Origin: Arthrobacter burdickii
Lineage (GTDB): Bacteria > Actinomycetota > Actinomycetes > Actinomycetales > Micrococcaceae
Assembly (NCBI RefSeq): GCF_030433645.1
Contig: NZ_JAROCG010000001.1
Coordinates: 558,001-622,000 of the forward strand
DNA: 64,000 bases
Direction: 5' to 3'
The notes below the pieces were generated by a model. That model was not told the origin of the DNA and searched no databases. It saw nothing but the letters and a program-made list of their open reading frames with translations. Made by a program: the position numbers and the translations under genes. Below are positions 16,679-24,764 of the stretch, one piece after another (positions within the stretch are counted from its first letter, which is position 1; the number at the start of each line of letters is the position of its first letter).

Positions 16679-17173
16679 ATGAAGGCTTCACCCACCCTCG
16701 CGGACAACATGCAGGCCGTCCTGGTCGACCTGGTCGAACTGCACCTGCAGGGCAAGCAGGCCCACTGGAACGTGGTCGGCAAGAACTTCCGCGACCTCCA
16801 CCTGCAGCTGGACGAGATCATCGACGACGCCCGCCTCTTCGCGGACGAGATGGCCGAGCGCATGCGCGCACTGCACGCAGTCCCGGACGGCCGCAGCGTC
16901 GCCGTCGCCGAAGGCACCAGGATCGATCCCTTTCCCGCCGGCCTCGTCTCCACCAAGGACACCGTGGGCCTCGTGGTCCGCATGCTGAACGCCACAGTGA
17001 AGACCATGCGTGACGTGCATGACCAGATCGACGAGGAGGATCCCACCACTGCGGACCTGCTGCACGGGTTCATCGCCAAGCTGGAGCAGTACGCGTGGAT
17101 GGTGGACGCGGAGAACATGGAACCCACCGCCGAGGTCGTCACGCCCGTCGGCACGGAGCACGCCACCGTCTGA
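16679..17173 (+). CDS. dps: Dps ferritin-like DNA-protection protein
   Basis: A 164-residue miniferritin that oxidises and stores iron and shields DNA in starved cells. Ferroxidase ligands are in LHLQGKQAHWNVVGKNF (His) and DEIIDDARLFADEMAER (Asp/Glu), the dodecamer-interface layout of the family. The C-terminal tail is short and acidic, without the Lys-rich DNA-binding extension, so direct DNA binding is uncertain. TGGAGG precedes the ATG. A strong hairpin ends the single-gene unit. Confidence 0.93.
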   Translation: MKASPTLADNMQAVLVDLVELHLQGKQAHWNVVGKNFRDLHLQLDEIIDDARLFADEMAERMRALHAVPDGRSVAVAEGTRIDPFPAGLVSTKDTVGLVVRMLNATVKTMRDVHDQIDEEDPTTADLLHGFIAKLEQYAWMVDAENMEPTAEVVTPVGTEHATV

Positions 17174-17184
17174 CAGGTTGCACC

Positions 17185-17221
17185 GACCGGGGAGGGAGGC
17201 ATGCGCCTCCCTTCCCCGGTC
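17185..17221 (+). terminator. Hairpin after dps
   Basis: Sixteen-base arms starting GACCGGGGAGGGAGGC with loop ATGC and complementary strand carrying one bulged T, 12 bases after the dps stop. No T-run follows. Confidence 0.75.
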
Positions 17222-17236
17222 AAGCCATCGCCTATC

Positions 17237-17256
17237 CAGTACGACCTTTCGTACTG
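17237..17256. promoter_or_regulatory. Inverted repeat upstream of the GAF-ANTAR gene
   Basis: CAGTACGA-CCTT-TCGTACTG has perfect 8-base arms and lies 138 bases before the GAF-ANTAR start. It could be an operator for a regulator or a short hairpin. Confidence 0.4.
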
Positions 17257-17393
17257 TGTAGGCTGGCTAATGGTCTAGCAGAAGGCCGAACACAGACACC
17301 CTGGGTTTGTGTATCGGTTCCGGAGGTATCCGGACGCCCCGCAGGCGCGATGCACGCGATGCCCGGTGGTTGAACGAAACAGGATCAGTACAC

Positions 17394-18128
17394 ATGGCCG
17401 ACCAGGTTGCCGGGCAGACCACCACGGACTACCTCCAGGACCTCCTCCTCGACACGGACGACGTCGAGGAGTTCCTCGCCGAATTCGCCCGCTTCGCCGC
17501 TGTCCGCCTGTTCGAACAGCCCGGGGAGACGCTGTGCGGCATCACCCTCCTGCGCAACAAGCGGCCCGGCACCGTCGCCAGCAGCAACGAGGCTGCCAGG
17601 GAGCTCGACGAACTGCAGTACCTCTTCTCCGAGGGTCCGTGCCTCACCGCCTGCGAGGAGCAGCGCACGGTGCACGTCGCCGACGTCACCACCGATGAAC
17701 GCTGGAGCGGCTATCTCTCCCGCGCTGCCGAGCACGGTGTGGGCTCGATCCTGGCCGTCCCGTTCTCGCTCGAAGCCGGCGCCCGTGCCGCCCTGAACGT
17801 CTACTCGACGGCGAAGGGTGGCTTCGATCCCGCGGCCATCGCCACCGCGGAGACCTTCGTCGCACAGACGTCCAAGGCCCTGATGCTCTCGGTCCGGCTG
17901 GCCCAGCACAGCGAGTCGGTCACGAACCTCAAGGCTGCGATGACGTCGAGGACCGCCATCGACATCGCGATCGGGATCATCATGGCGCAGAACCGCTGCA
18001 GCCAGGTGGAGGCCCTCACCATCCTGAAGTCGGTGTCCAACAGCCGCAACGAGAAGGTCCGCGACATCGCGGCCTCCGTCGTGGCATCCATCGGGCAGGC
18101 CGAGCCCGAGACGCACTTCGACCCCTGA
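17394..18128 (+). CDS. GAF and ANTAR domain regulator
   Basis: A 244-residue signalling protein. Residues 20-165 form a GAF domain (FARFAAVRLFEQPGETLCGITLLR, YLFSEGPCLTACEEQRTVHVADV, SILAVPFSLEAGARAALNVYS). Residues 180-235 form an ANTAR RNA-binding domain (LKAAMTSRTAIDIAIGIIMAQNRCSQVEALTILKSVSNSRNEKVRDIAA), which in the family binds twin hairpins to prevent transcription termination. I took the ATG at 17394 because the domain homology begins close after it; the ribosome site is weak. What signal the GAF domain senses is unknown. Confidence 0.88.
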   Translation: MADQVAGQTTTDYLQDLLLDTDDVEEFLAEFARFAAVRLFEQPGETLCGITLLRNKRPGTVASSNEAARELDELQYLFSEGPCLTACEEQRTVHVADVTTDERWSGYLSRAAEHGVGSILAVPFSLEAGARAALNVYSTAKGGFDPAAIATAETFVAQTSKALMLSVRLAQHSESVTNLKAAMTSRTAIDIAIGIIMAQNRCSQVEALTILKSVSNSRNEKVRDIAASVVASIGQAEPETHFDP

Positions 18129-18251
18129 GAGCCGGCTGCCGGTAGCAGGTGGGGCGCCCCGCCGGGAGTGGAGGACGGTACCGATCCTCCCGTTGCGTGC
18201 GGCCGGAGGCGGGTGCGACGGTGGGAGGACCGACAGGACGGAGAGGTGGCG

Positions 18252-18446
18252 ATGGAACCCATCGAGCAGTGGTGGACGCGTGTGGACGTCGAGGCGAAGC
18301 AGTGGCTCCGTGAACACTCCGGTGCCGGGGACCTCCCGGAGTCCGTGCAGTCGGCGATCGCCGGGGCGGGCGGGCCGTCCGGCGAGGACCCCCTGGGCGA
18401 CGAGGACTGGCAGTTCATCGAGCTCCAGTCCGAGACCCCGGACTGA
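18252..18446 (+). CDS. Small acidic hypothetical protein
   Basis: A 64-residue acidic protein (MEPIEQWWTRVDVEAKQWLREHSGAGDLPESV, tail GDEDWQFIELQSETPD) that I do not recognise. GGAGAGG lies just before the ATG and the stop is 10 bases before the next gene, so it is probably co-transcribed with that SDR gene. The Trp-rich N-terminal helix and acidic tail are the only notable traits. Confidence 0.55.
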   Translation: MEPIEQWWTRVDVEAKQWLREHSGAGDLPESVQSAIAGAGGPSGEDPLGDEDWQFIELQSETPD

Positions 18447-18456
18447 GACTGCGGGC

Positions 18457-19224
18457 ATGCAGCAGCGATTCGATGGGAAGGTCGCCGTCGTCACGGGAGC
18501 CGGTTCCGGCATCGGGGAGGCGACGGCACGGCGCTTCGTCGCCGAAGGGGCGAGGGTGGTCCTGACCGATTCGGTTCCGGACAAGATCGACGCAGTCGTC
18601 GTTTCCCTGCCGGAGGGACGGGCGGCGGCGGTACCTGCGGACTCCTCGGACTTCGGGCAGGTGGAGGCCATGATGCAGGAGACCGTCGCGCGGTACGGGC
18701 GCCTCGACATCCTCGTCAACAACGCCGGTACCATCACGCAGGGAACCGTCCAGGACACCAGCGTGGACGACTGGCACCGTGTGATCGAGACGGACCTCTC
18801 CGGCGTGTTCTACGGCACCAAGGCGGCCCTCGGGCATCTCCTGGAGACCCGGGGATGCATCGTCAACGTCTCCTCGGTGTCCGGCCTGGCCGGCGACTGG
18901 CGGATGAGCGCCTACAACGCGGCCAAGGGCGGCGTCAGCAATTTCACCCGCGCCGTCGCGCTGGACCACGGCAGGGACGGCGTGCGGGTGAACGCCGTCG
19001 CCCCCGGATTCATCTGGACGGACCTCACGAGCGACGACGGCGCGGCCCATGAACTCTCCGACGAGTTCTCGCGGCGCATCGCCCTCGGGCGCGGCGGCCT
19101 GCCCGAGGAGGTGGCCGCCGCCATCCTCTTCCTCGCGAGCGAGGACGCGCGCTTCATCACCGGCGTCGTCCTTCCCGTGGACGGCGGGACGATGGCGAGC
19201 AACGGCCAGCCGGCGCAGGCCTGA
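18457..19224 (+). CDS. SDR-family NAD(P)-dependent oxidoreductase
   Basis: A 255-residue classical SDR. Cofactor motif TGAGSGIG near residue 14, acid DSVP after strand 2 favouring NAD, NNAG near residue 89, catalytic Ser in VSSVSG, and YNAAK as the Tyr/Lys pair. The C-terminus ITGVVLPVDGGT is standard. No ribosome site is obvious, and the gene follows the 64-residue protein closely, suggesting coupling. It converges on an FAD dehydrogenase. Substrate unknown. Confidence 0.88.
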   Translation: MQQRFDGKVAVVTGAGSGIGEATARRFVAEGARVVLTDSVPDKIDAVVVSLPEGRAAAVPADSSDFGQVEAMMQETVARYGRLDILVNNAGTITQGTVQDTSVDDWHRVIETDLSGVFYGTKAALGHLLETRGCIVNVSSVSGLAGDWRMSAYNAAKGGVSNFTRAVALDHGRDGVRVNAVAPGFIWTDLTSDDGAAHELSDEFSRRIALGRGGLPEEVAAAILFLASEDARFITGVVLPVDGGTMASNGQPAQA

Positions 19225-19253
19225 AGCAGGGAAGTACCGCTGGCGAAGTACCG

Positions 19254-20930
19254 CTAGAGCAGTGCTGCGAGGGAGCGGCCCACGGTCCGGCCCGTGAAGA
19301 TGCAGCCACCGAGGAAGGTCCCTTCGAGGGCGTTGTACCCGTGCGCACCTCCCCCGCCGAAGCCGGCGGCCTCCCCGGCAGCATAGAGCCCATAGATCGG
19401 GTGTCCCGCCGTGTCGAAGGCCCTCCCGGTCAGGTCCGTCTGGATGCCGCCGAGGGTCTTCCGGGTGATGACGTGCAGCTTCACGGCGATCAGGGGCCCC
19501 GCGGCGGGATCGAGGATCTTGTGGGGACTTGCCGTCCGCGTGAGCCTGTCCCCGAGGAACCGGCGCGAGTTGTGGATGCCCATGACCTGCAGGTCCTTGG
19601 AATAGGGGTTGTCCAGCTCCGCGTCGCGTTGCCGGATCTGCCGCTCGATGAGGTCTCGATCCAGCAGGGCGGTGTCGGTGAGGGTGTTCATCCCGGCCAC
19701 GAGGTCGGTCAGGTTGCCGGCGACGACGAAGTCCTCGCCGTTCTTCTTGAACGCCTCGACAGGTGGGGGCGCTCCCCGCCCGAGCCGGCTCCTCAGCAGC
19801 AGTCCCACGTCCCGGTTCGTGAGGTCGGGGTTCTGCTCCGACCCCGACAGCGCGAACTCCTTCTCGATCATCTTCTGGGTCAGGATGAACCACGAATGGT
19901 CGTACTGGGCGATGTCGGGGGTGTTCCTGAGGATCGCCAGGGTGCCGATGGTGTCGTATCCGGGCAGGCCCGGGGCGGGCAGGCGCCGCCCGAGCGCATC
20001 GAACCACAGGGAGGACGGACCGGGCAGGATCCGGATGCCGTGCTGCGGCCAGACCGGGTCCCAGTTCCGCACGCCCTCCGTGTAGTGCCACATCCGGTCG
20101 CGGTTGACGAGCCGAACCCCGGCACCGGTGGCGATGTCCAGCATCCTGCCGTCCACGTGCTGCGGGACACCGGTGATCATGTCCGACGGCGGCGTGCCGA
20201 GGCGTGCGGGCCACCACCGGCGGACCTGCTCATGGTTGCCGCCGATCCCGCCGCTGGCGATCACCACGGCCTGCGCCCGCAGCTCGAAGCCGCCGACCGC
20301 CTGCCGGCTCGAGGGGATCCCACGCCCGGCGTCGTCCGCAGCCAGGACCGTCCCGTGCACGCCGGTGACGGTGTCCCCGTCCAGGATGAGTCCGTCGACC
20401 TGGTGGCGGAAGAAGAAGGTCAGGGATCCTTCCTCCGCGGCCGTCCGGGCTTTGTCGGCGAAGGGCTCCGAGATGCCCGTGCCCGTGCCCCACGGCACGT
20501 GGAACCGGGGGACGGAGTTGCCGTGCCCGGCCGCCGTACCGCTGCCGCGCTCGGCCCACCCCACCAGGGGCGTGAACCTCACGCCCTGCTCCTCGAGCCA
20601 CGGACGCTTGTCCCCGGCTGCGAATTCGACGTAGGCCCGGCCCCACTGCGCCGCCCATTCGTCCTCGGGCAGGTGCCCGTCGAGGCGGTCCCACGCCGCC
20701 GATCCCTGCCAGTCCTGCCAGGCGAGGTCGAAGGAGTCCCGGACACGGAGGCGCCGCTGCATGGGCGTGTCGACCAGGAAGAGGCCGCCGAAGGACCAGA
20801 ACGCCTGCCCGCCGAGGTTCCGGCCGTTCTCCTGCTCCACGATGGCGACCTTCCGGCCCGCCCGGACGAGCTCGTTGCCGGCGACGAGGCCGGCGAGTCC
20901 CGCACCGATGATGAGAACGTCAGCGTCCAT
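19254..20930 (-). CDS. FAD-binding dehydrogenase (KstD/fumarate reductase flavoprotein-like)
   Basis: A 558-residue flavoprotein. The N-terminus VLIIGAGLAGLVAGNELVRAGRKVAIVEQE is the dinucleotide-binding fold, with GGQAFWSFGGLF next. The C-terminal FAD contact is IYGLYAAGEAAGFGGGGAHGYNALEGTFLGGCIFTGR. It is like the long actinobacterial FAD-binding dehydrogenases related to 3-ketosteroid 1-dehydrogenases; steroid activity should not be assumed. The ATG has no strong ribosome site in view. It lies downstream of, and on the same strand as, the LysR sensor-domain gene, 39 bases apart. Confidence 0.88.
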   Translation of the reverse strand: MDADVLIIGAGLAGLVAGNELVRAGRKVAIVEQENGRNLGGQAFWSFGGLFLVDTPMQRRLRVRDSFDLAWQDWQGSAAWDRLDGHLPEDEWAAQWGRAYVEFAAGDKRPWLEEQGVRFTPLVGWAERGSGTAAGHGNSVPRFHVPWGTGTGISEPFADKARTAAEEGSLTFFFRHQVDGLILDGDTVTGVHGTVLAADDAGRGIPSSRQAVGGFELRAQAVVIASGGIGGNHEQVRRWWPARLGTPPSDMITGVPQHVDGRMLDIATGAGVRLVNRDRMWHYTEGVRNWDPVWPQHGIRILPGPSSLWFDALGRRLPAPGLPGYDTIGTLAILRNTPDIAQYDHSWFILTQKMIEKEFALSGSEQNPDLTNRDVGLLLRSRLGRGAPPPVEAFKKNGEDFVVAGNLTDLVAGMNTLTDTALLDRDLIERQIRQRDAELDNPYSKDLQVMGIHNSRRFLGDRLTRTASPHKILDPAAGPLIAVKLHVITRKTLGGIQTDLTGRAFDTAGHPIYGLYAAGEAAGFGGGGAHGYNALEGTFLGGCIFTGRTVGRSLAALL

Positions 20931-20969
20931 GAAGTGCTCTCCGAAGGATGGATGGATCAGGAGGGGGCG

Positions 20970-21671
20970 TCAGCGCCGTTTTCCGCGCGAACCGGAAGGA
21001 CGTGCCGCCTTTCCGGGCGGCGAAGGCTTCCTGTTCTCCTTCTGCCCCTTGGCTCCCCCCGCGGCGGCCTTCTTCGCGGCCGCCTTCTGCGACGCGCTCT
21101 TCTTGGGCGCCTCGCGCTGCGAGGGCTGCCGGGAGCTCTGGGCCGTGCGTCCGCGGACGATGCCGATGAACTCCTCGACGTCGTCGGACTCGTCCTCCAT
21201 CCGCCAGGCGATACCGATCGTCGTCGTCGGCAGGCCCGGGACGGGACGGTGCACGGCATCCTTCCGCGCATGGAGGCGTGCGAGGGACATCGGCAGGACG
21301 ACGACGCCCGCGCCGGACGCGGCCACCTCGACGGCCGTCTTCGGGCCGCCGCACTCCGCGACGTCGAGCAGGCCCTCGAGTTCCTCGAGCGGGACGTCGT
21401 CGTAGAGCGACAGTTCGTTGTCCCGTGACATCACCGCCACGGGCTGCTCCTCGTAAAGGGGGATCAGGTGGAGCCCCGCGCGGTCCACCGGGAGCCGGAC
21501 GAAGACGACGTCGTCGGAGCCGTCCCGCAGTGCCGCCAGGGCGTCGTCGTCGTGCTGCCGGAGCTCGAGGGGCACCTCCGGGTGCCGTTCACGCCACCGT
21601 GCCACCCACTTGCCCGGCGTCACGCCCGGCACGAAGCCGACGGACAGGGTTCGGGGCTGGTCGGTGGGCAC
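20970..21671 (-). CDS. LysR-type substrate-binding domain protein without HTH
   Basis: A 233-residue protein made of the LysR effector-binding domain (LSVGFVPGVTPGKWVARWRERHPEVPLEL, LRDGSDDVVFVRLPVD, LIPLYEEQPVAVMSRD, SGAGVVVLPMSLARL) with no helix-turn-helix. The last 50 residues are very basic and Ala-rich (AAAKKAAAGGAKGQ and SGSRGKRR), resembling a nucleic-acid-binding tail. The probable start is GTG at 21671; upstream codons would reach past the promoter region. It is divergent from a DUF5997 gene, a pairing I recall from related genomes. Confidence 0.78.
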   Translation of the reverse strand: MPTDQPRTLSVGFVPGVTPGKWVARWRERHPEVPLELRQHDDDALAALRDGSDDVVFVRLPVDRAGLHLIPLYEEQPVAVMSRDNELSLYDDVPLEELEGLLDVAECGGPKTAVEVAASGAGVVVLPMSLARLHARKDAVHRPVPGLPTTTIGIAWRMEDESDDVEEFIGIVRGRTAQSSRQPSQREAPKKSASQKAAAKKAAAGGAKGQKENRKPSPPGKAARPSGSRGKRR

Positions 21672-21739
21672 CTGATCACAGTAGCGCCTGTCCGGAACCG
21701 TTGAGCCGTGACCGTCGAGCCTGACGTTAAGCTTGGACA

Positions 21740-22132
21740 ATGACTCCCGCGAAAACTCCCCAGACACTGAAACCCGCCACCGCGGCCAAGAAACTGGGAA
21801 TCTACCTGCCCGCAGCTCCCCAGGACTTCCAGGAGACCGAGCTGACGCGCGCCGAGTTCAACGAACTGCAGCAGACCCCGCCGGAGTGGCTCGCCGACCT
21901 GCGCCGCAACGGCCCGCACCCGCGCCCCGTCGTCGCGCAGAAGCTCGGGATCTCCATCAGCGGATTGGCGCGCGGAGGCATCACGGATCCCCTGACCAGC
22001 GAGCAGATCACCGCCCTGCTGCAGGATCCGCCCGCCTGGCTGGTGTCGGAGCGCGCCACGCAGGCCGCTGTCCGCGCCGAGGCCGCGCGGGTGAAGGAAC
22101 GCGAGGCCGCGCGCAAGACATCGGACGCCTGA
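21740..22132 (+). CDS. DUF5997 family protein
   Basis: A 130-residue protein matching DUF5997 (KPATAAKKLGIYLPAAPQDFQETELTRAEFNELQQTPPEWLADLRRNGPHPRPVVAQKLGISISGLAR). The LGIS-ISGLARGGI part looks like a helix-turn-helix, so DNA binding is possible but unproved. It ends in a charged helix. The ATG has no ribosome site and a TAAGCT lies seven bases upstream, so the transcript may be nearly leaderless. A hairpin follows the stop. Confidence 0.78.
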   Translation: MTPAKTPQTLKPATAAKKLGIYLPAAPQDFQETELTRAEFNELQQTPPEWLADLRRNGPHPRPVVAQKLGISISGLARGGITDPLTSEQITALLQDPPAWLVSERATQAAVRAEAARVKEREAARKTSDA

Positions 22133-22150
22133 CACCCGGGAAACGACGGC

Positions 22151-22174
22151 GGCAGGTGCAGTGCTGCGCCTGCC
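22151..22174 (+). terminator. Hairpin after the DUF5997 gene
   Basis: GGCAGGTGCAG and CTGCGCCTGCC pair over 11 positions (one G-T type wobble) around a 2-base loop, 18 bases after the stop. Confidence 0.6.
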
Positions 22175-22216
22175 GGCCGGCCCGATCCGGGGCTGCACCT
22201 ACCAGAAAAAGGCCGT

Positions 22217-22248
22217 ATTCCAGCGGTAATTCCAGCGGTATTCCAGCC
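22217..22248. repeat. 12-base tandem repeat upstream of the SOS promoter
   Basis: ATTCCAGCGGTA occurs twice head to tail, followed by a partial third copy TTCCAGCC. It lies 13 bases before the imuA -35. Confidence 0.85.
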
Positions 22249-22260
22249 GGGGCACGCTGA

Positions 22261-22290
22261 TTGACTTAATCGAACACGTATTCGAATATT
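22261..22290 (+). promoter_or_regulatory. SOS (LexA) box and promoter of the mutasome operon
   Basis: TTGACT (22261) is a -35. The LexA box TCGAACACGTATTCGA (22270-22285) is an inverted repeat with one mismatch in eight, and an A/T -10 (GAATAT) follows 17 bases after the -35. The imuA GTG at 22296 is only a few bases downstream, so the transcript is probably leaderless. Confidence 0.85.
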
Positions 22291-22295
22291 GACGA

Positions 22296-23111
22296 GTGAC
22301 GCCTCCAGCTGCCGGCCCTTCCCTCGGACGGGAGCCTTCCTCCTCAGGGGAGACGTCCTACCCGGAACCCGCCGGCCGCCGGGGAACCTCACCAGCCGAC
22401 GTCGCCCTCGGCCTCCAGGCCCGCATCAACAGCATGCAGGCCGGCACCCTCGATTCGCGCAGGCTGCCCACGGTCCCGGCCCTCGCCCGGATCCTGCCCG
22501 GCGGCGGCCTCCAGTCGGGGGGTTCCTACACGGTCCGGAACTCCACGGCCCTCGCCATGGCCCTCCTTGCCGGCCCTTCCTCGGCGGGTCTGTGGTGCAG
22601 CGTCATCGGGGTGCCGGACTTCGGCGTGGAAGCGGCACAGGGCTTCGGGATCAACCTCGAACGCCTCATCCTGATCCCCGATCCCGGATCCCAGTGGCTC
22701 ACCGTCACGGCAGCCCTCGTGGATGTCGTCCCGGTCATCCTGACCCGTGCCCCGGAGCACCTGGCGCCCACCGAATGGGCCCGGCTCAGGGCACGGCTGC
22801 GCCAGCGAGGTGCCGCACTGATTACCCTCGGCGCCTGGAAGCAGAGCGATTCCACGCTCGGGGTGGCCGAGAGCGCCTGGGAGGGCCTCGGTGCGGGAAC
22901 GGGCCACCTGGCGGCGCGCCGCATGAAGATCACCGCGACGCAGCCTTCCGGACGGCTCCGCCACGCCTATGTGGGGCTGGCGGACCTGCAGGCCCCCGCC
23001 CCTGGAACCGCGTCCCAGGGAGCCCTCCTGCCCGAGGGACTCCAGCCCGGCGCCGCACCCGGCCGTGCTTCCACCGCCCTGTTCGAACCACGGCTGGCGA
23101 GATCCTCATGA
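22296..23111 (+). CDS. imuA: ImuA-like mutasome accessory protein
   Basis: A 271-residue RecA-fold-like protein that in mycobacteria (ImuA') supports translesion synthesis with ImuB and DnaE2. Visible are LPTVPALARILPGGGLQSGGSYTV at the would-be nucleotide-binding strand, WCSVIGVPDFGVEAAQGFGINLERLILIPDPG, and RLRARLRQRGAALITLGAW. A standard Walker A (GxxxxGKT) is missing, as expected for ImuA-type proteins. The start is GTG with no ribosome site. Its stop overlaps the imuB start (ATGA). Confidence 0.85.
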   Translation: MTPPAAGPSLGREPSSSGETSYPEPAGRRGTSPADVALGLQARINSMQAGTLDSRRLPTVPALARILPGGGLQSGGSYTVRNSTALAMALLAGPSSAGLWCSVIGVPDFGVEAAQGFGINLERLILIPDPGSQWLTVTAALVDVVPVILTRAPEHLAPTEWARLRARLRQRGAALITLGAWKQSDSTLGVAESAWEGLGAGTGHLAARRMKITATQPSGRLRHAYVGLADLQAPAPGTASQGALLPEGLQPGAAPGRASTALFEPRLARSS

Positions 23112-24694
23112 CGTCCCTGCCCGCACCCGCGGAGCCCGCCACCAGGACCCTGATGCTCTGGTGCCCGGACTGGCCCATCACCGCCGCGCTGCGCGAACAC
23201 GCACTGCCCGCAGACACGGCGCTCGTCCTGGTGGACCGGGGAGAGGTCTTCGCCTGCTCTCCCGCGGCACGGCAGGACGGCGTGAAGAGGGGCCTGCGCA
23301 TCCGGGAGGCCCAGGCCCGCAGCACGGGGCTCGTGTCCCTGACCTACGATCCCTCGCTCGATGAACGCACCTTCGAACCCGTGACCGCGGCCGTGGAGAC
23401 CATCATGCCCGGCGTCCAGGTTCTCCGGCCGGGGCTGTGCGCCCTCAAGGTCAAGGGACCCTCGCGCTACTACGGCAGCGAGGGCAGGGCCGCGGACGTG
23501 GTCTTCCGGACCCTCGCGGCCATCGGCCTCACCGATGTGCGCATCGGTATCGCCGACGGCCCGTTCGCCGCCGAGCAGGCAGCCAGGGCCACAGACCAGG
23601 ACCCCGACGCCGACCGGCTGGTCGTCATCCCACCCGGCCGCTCGCCGTGGTTCCTCGGCAGCTACCCCCTGGAAGTCCTCGAACAGCCTCGGCTCACCGT
23701 GCTGCTCAAGCGCCTCGGCATCCGTTCCCTCGGTGATTTCGCGGCGCTCAAGGCCTCCGACGTCCGTAACCGCTTCGGCATCGAGGGCGCCCTCGCGCAC
23801 CGCCAGGCGAGCGGGCTCGACCACCGGGACGTCGTCGCCCGGAAACCGCCGCCCCACCTCGACACGACAGCGGACTTCGAGCCGCCCCTCGCGCGCATCG
23901 ACCAGCTCGCGTTCGCCTTCCGCACACCCGCCGGTGAATTCGTCGACACCCTGCGGGCGGCAGGGCTGGTGTGCACCGCGCTGCACGTCTCGCTGCACAC
24001 GGAGTCGGGCGAGGTGTCCGAGCGCCGGTGGCAGCACCCGCGCTGGTTCGATGCCGACGACATCGTGGACCGCGTGCGGTGGCAGCTCCAGGGCACCTCT
24101 GCCTCCGATCACGGCCTGACCTCCGGTATCACGCGGGTCCATGTGGCGCCCGACATCGTCGAGGACCTCAGCGACCATGCGGACGGTCTCTGGGGAACGG
24201 GACCGGACGAGGGCATCCACCACGGCCTGGCCCGCGTGCAGAGCATGCTGGGCCACGGCGCCGTCCTCACCGCGATCATCGCCGGCGGGCGGCTCCTCGC
24301 GGACCGCCGCGTCGTCATCCCCTGGGGAGATCCGTCGCCTGCGAAGGCGCCCGGAAAGGACCGCAACCAGCCCTGGCCCGGCCGCCTACCCGGCCCGGCA
24401 CCGGCCACCGTGTTCGCCGATCCCGTGCCCGCCGCCGTCGTCGACTGCCGCGGCAATCCGGTCGACGTGGATCCCCGCGGCCTCCTGAGTGCCGACCCCG
24501 CCTTCTTCCGTGCTGGGCCCGACGACGGCCGCAGGCCCGTGCACTCCTGGGCGGGTCCCTGGCCGATCAACGAGCGGTGGTGGGACCCCAAGGGGCGCGT
24601 GCTCAACCGCTTCCAGCTCGTGGACCAGTCCGGATCGGCCTGGCTGCTGCTCCTCGAGGACCATGCCTGGTGGGTGGAGGCCGGCTACGACTGA
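23108..24694 (+). CDS. imuB: ImuB, catalytically inactive Y-family polymerase homologue
   Basis: A 528-residue Y-family polymerase relative. It begins MLWCPDWPITAALREH where active enzymes have an Asp-x-Asp pair, and the S-x-D-E catalytic motif is replaced by the stretch VLRPGLCALKVKGPSRYYG, so polymerase activity is not expected. Helix-hairpin-helix and little-finger regions follow (LLKRLGIRSLGDFAALKASDVRNRFG). ImuB serves as the adaptor that links ImuA, the sliding clamp and DnaE2. The ATG overlaps the imuA stop. Co-transcription under LexA is clear from the arrangement. Confidence 0.9.
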   Translation: MTSLPAPAEPATRTLMLWCPDWPITAALREHALPADTALVLVDRGEVFACSPAARQDGVKRGLRIREAQARSTGLVSLTYDPSLDERTFEPVTAAVETIMPGVQVLRPGLCALKVKGPSRYYGSEGRAADVVFRTLAAIGLTDVRIGIADGPFAAEQAARATDQDPDADRLVVIPPGRSPWFLGSYPLEVLEQPRLTVLLKRLGIRSLGDFAALKASDVRNRFGIEGALAHRQASGLDHRDVVARKPPPHLDTTADFEPPLARIDQLAFAFRTPAGEFVDTLRAAGLVCTALHVSLHTESGEVSERRWQHPRWFDADDIVDRVRWQLQGTSASDHGLTSGITRVHVAPDIVEDLSDHADGLWGTGPDEGIHHGLARVQSMLGHGAVLTAIIAGGRLLADRRVVIPWGDPSPAKAPGKDRNQPWPGRLPGPAPATVFADPVPAAVVDCRGNPVDVDPRGLLSADPAFFRAGPDDGRRPVHSWAGPWPINERWWDPKGRVLNRFQLVDQSGSAWLLLLEDHAWWVEAGYD

Positions 24695-24764
24695 CATCCG
24701 TGCCCGGCAGCTCGGCCGGCACCCGCACTGACAATTCCAGGACATCCAGACAGGGAGGGACGCC

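Noticed and set aside
19341-21428. A 695-codon open frame opposite the FAD dehydrogenase
   Set aside because: Antisense shadow crossing two real genes; composition is not protein-like.
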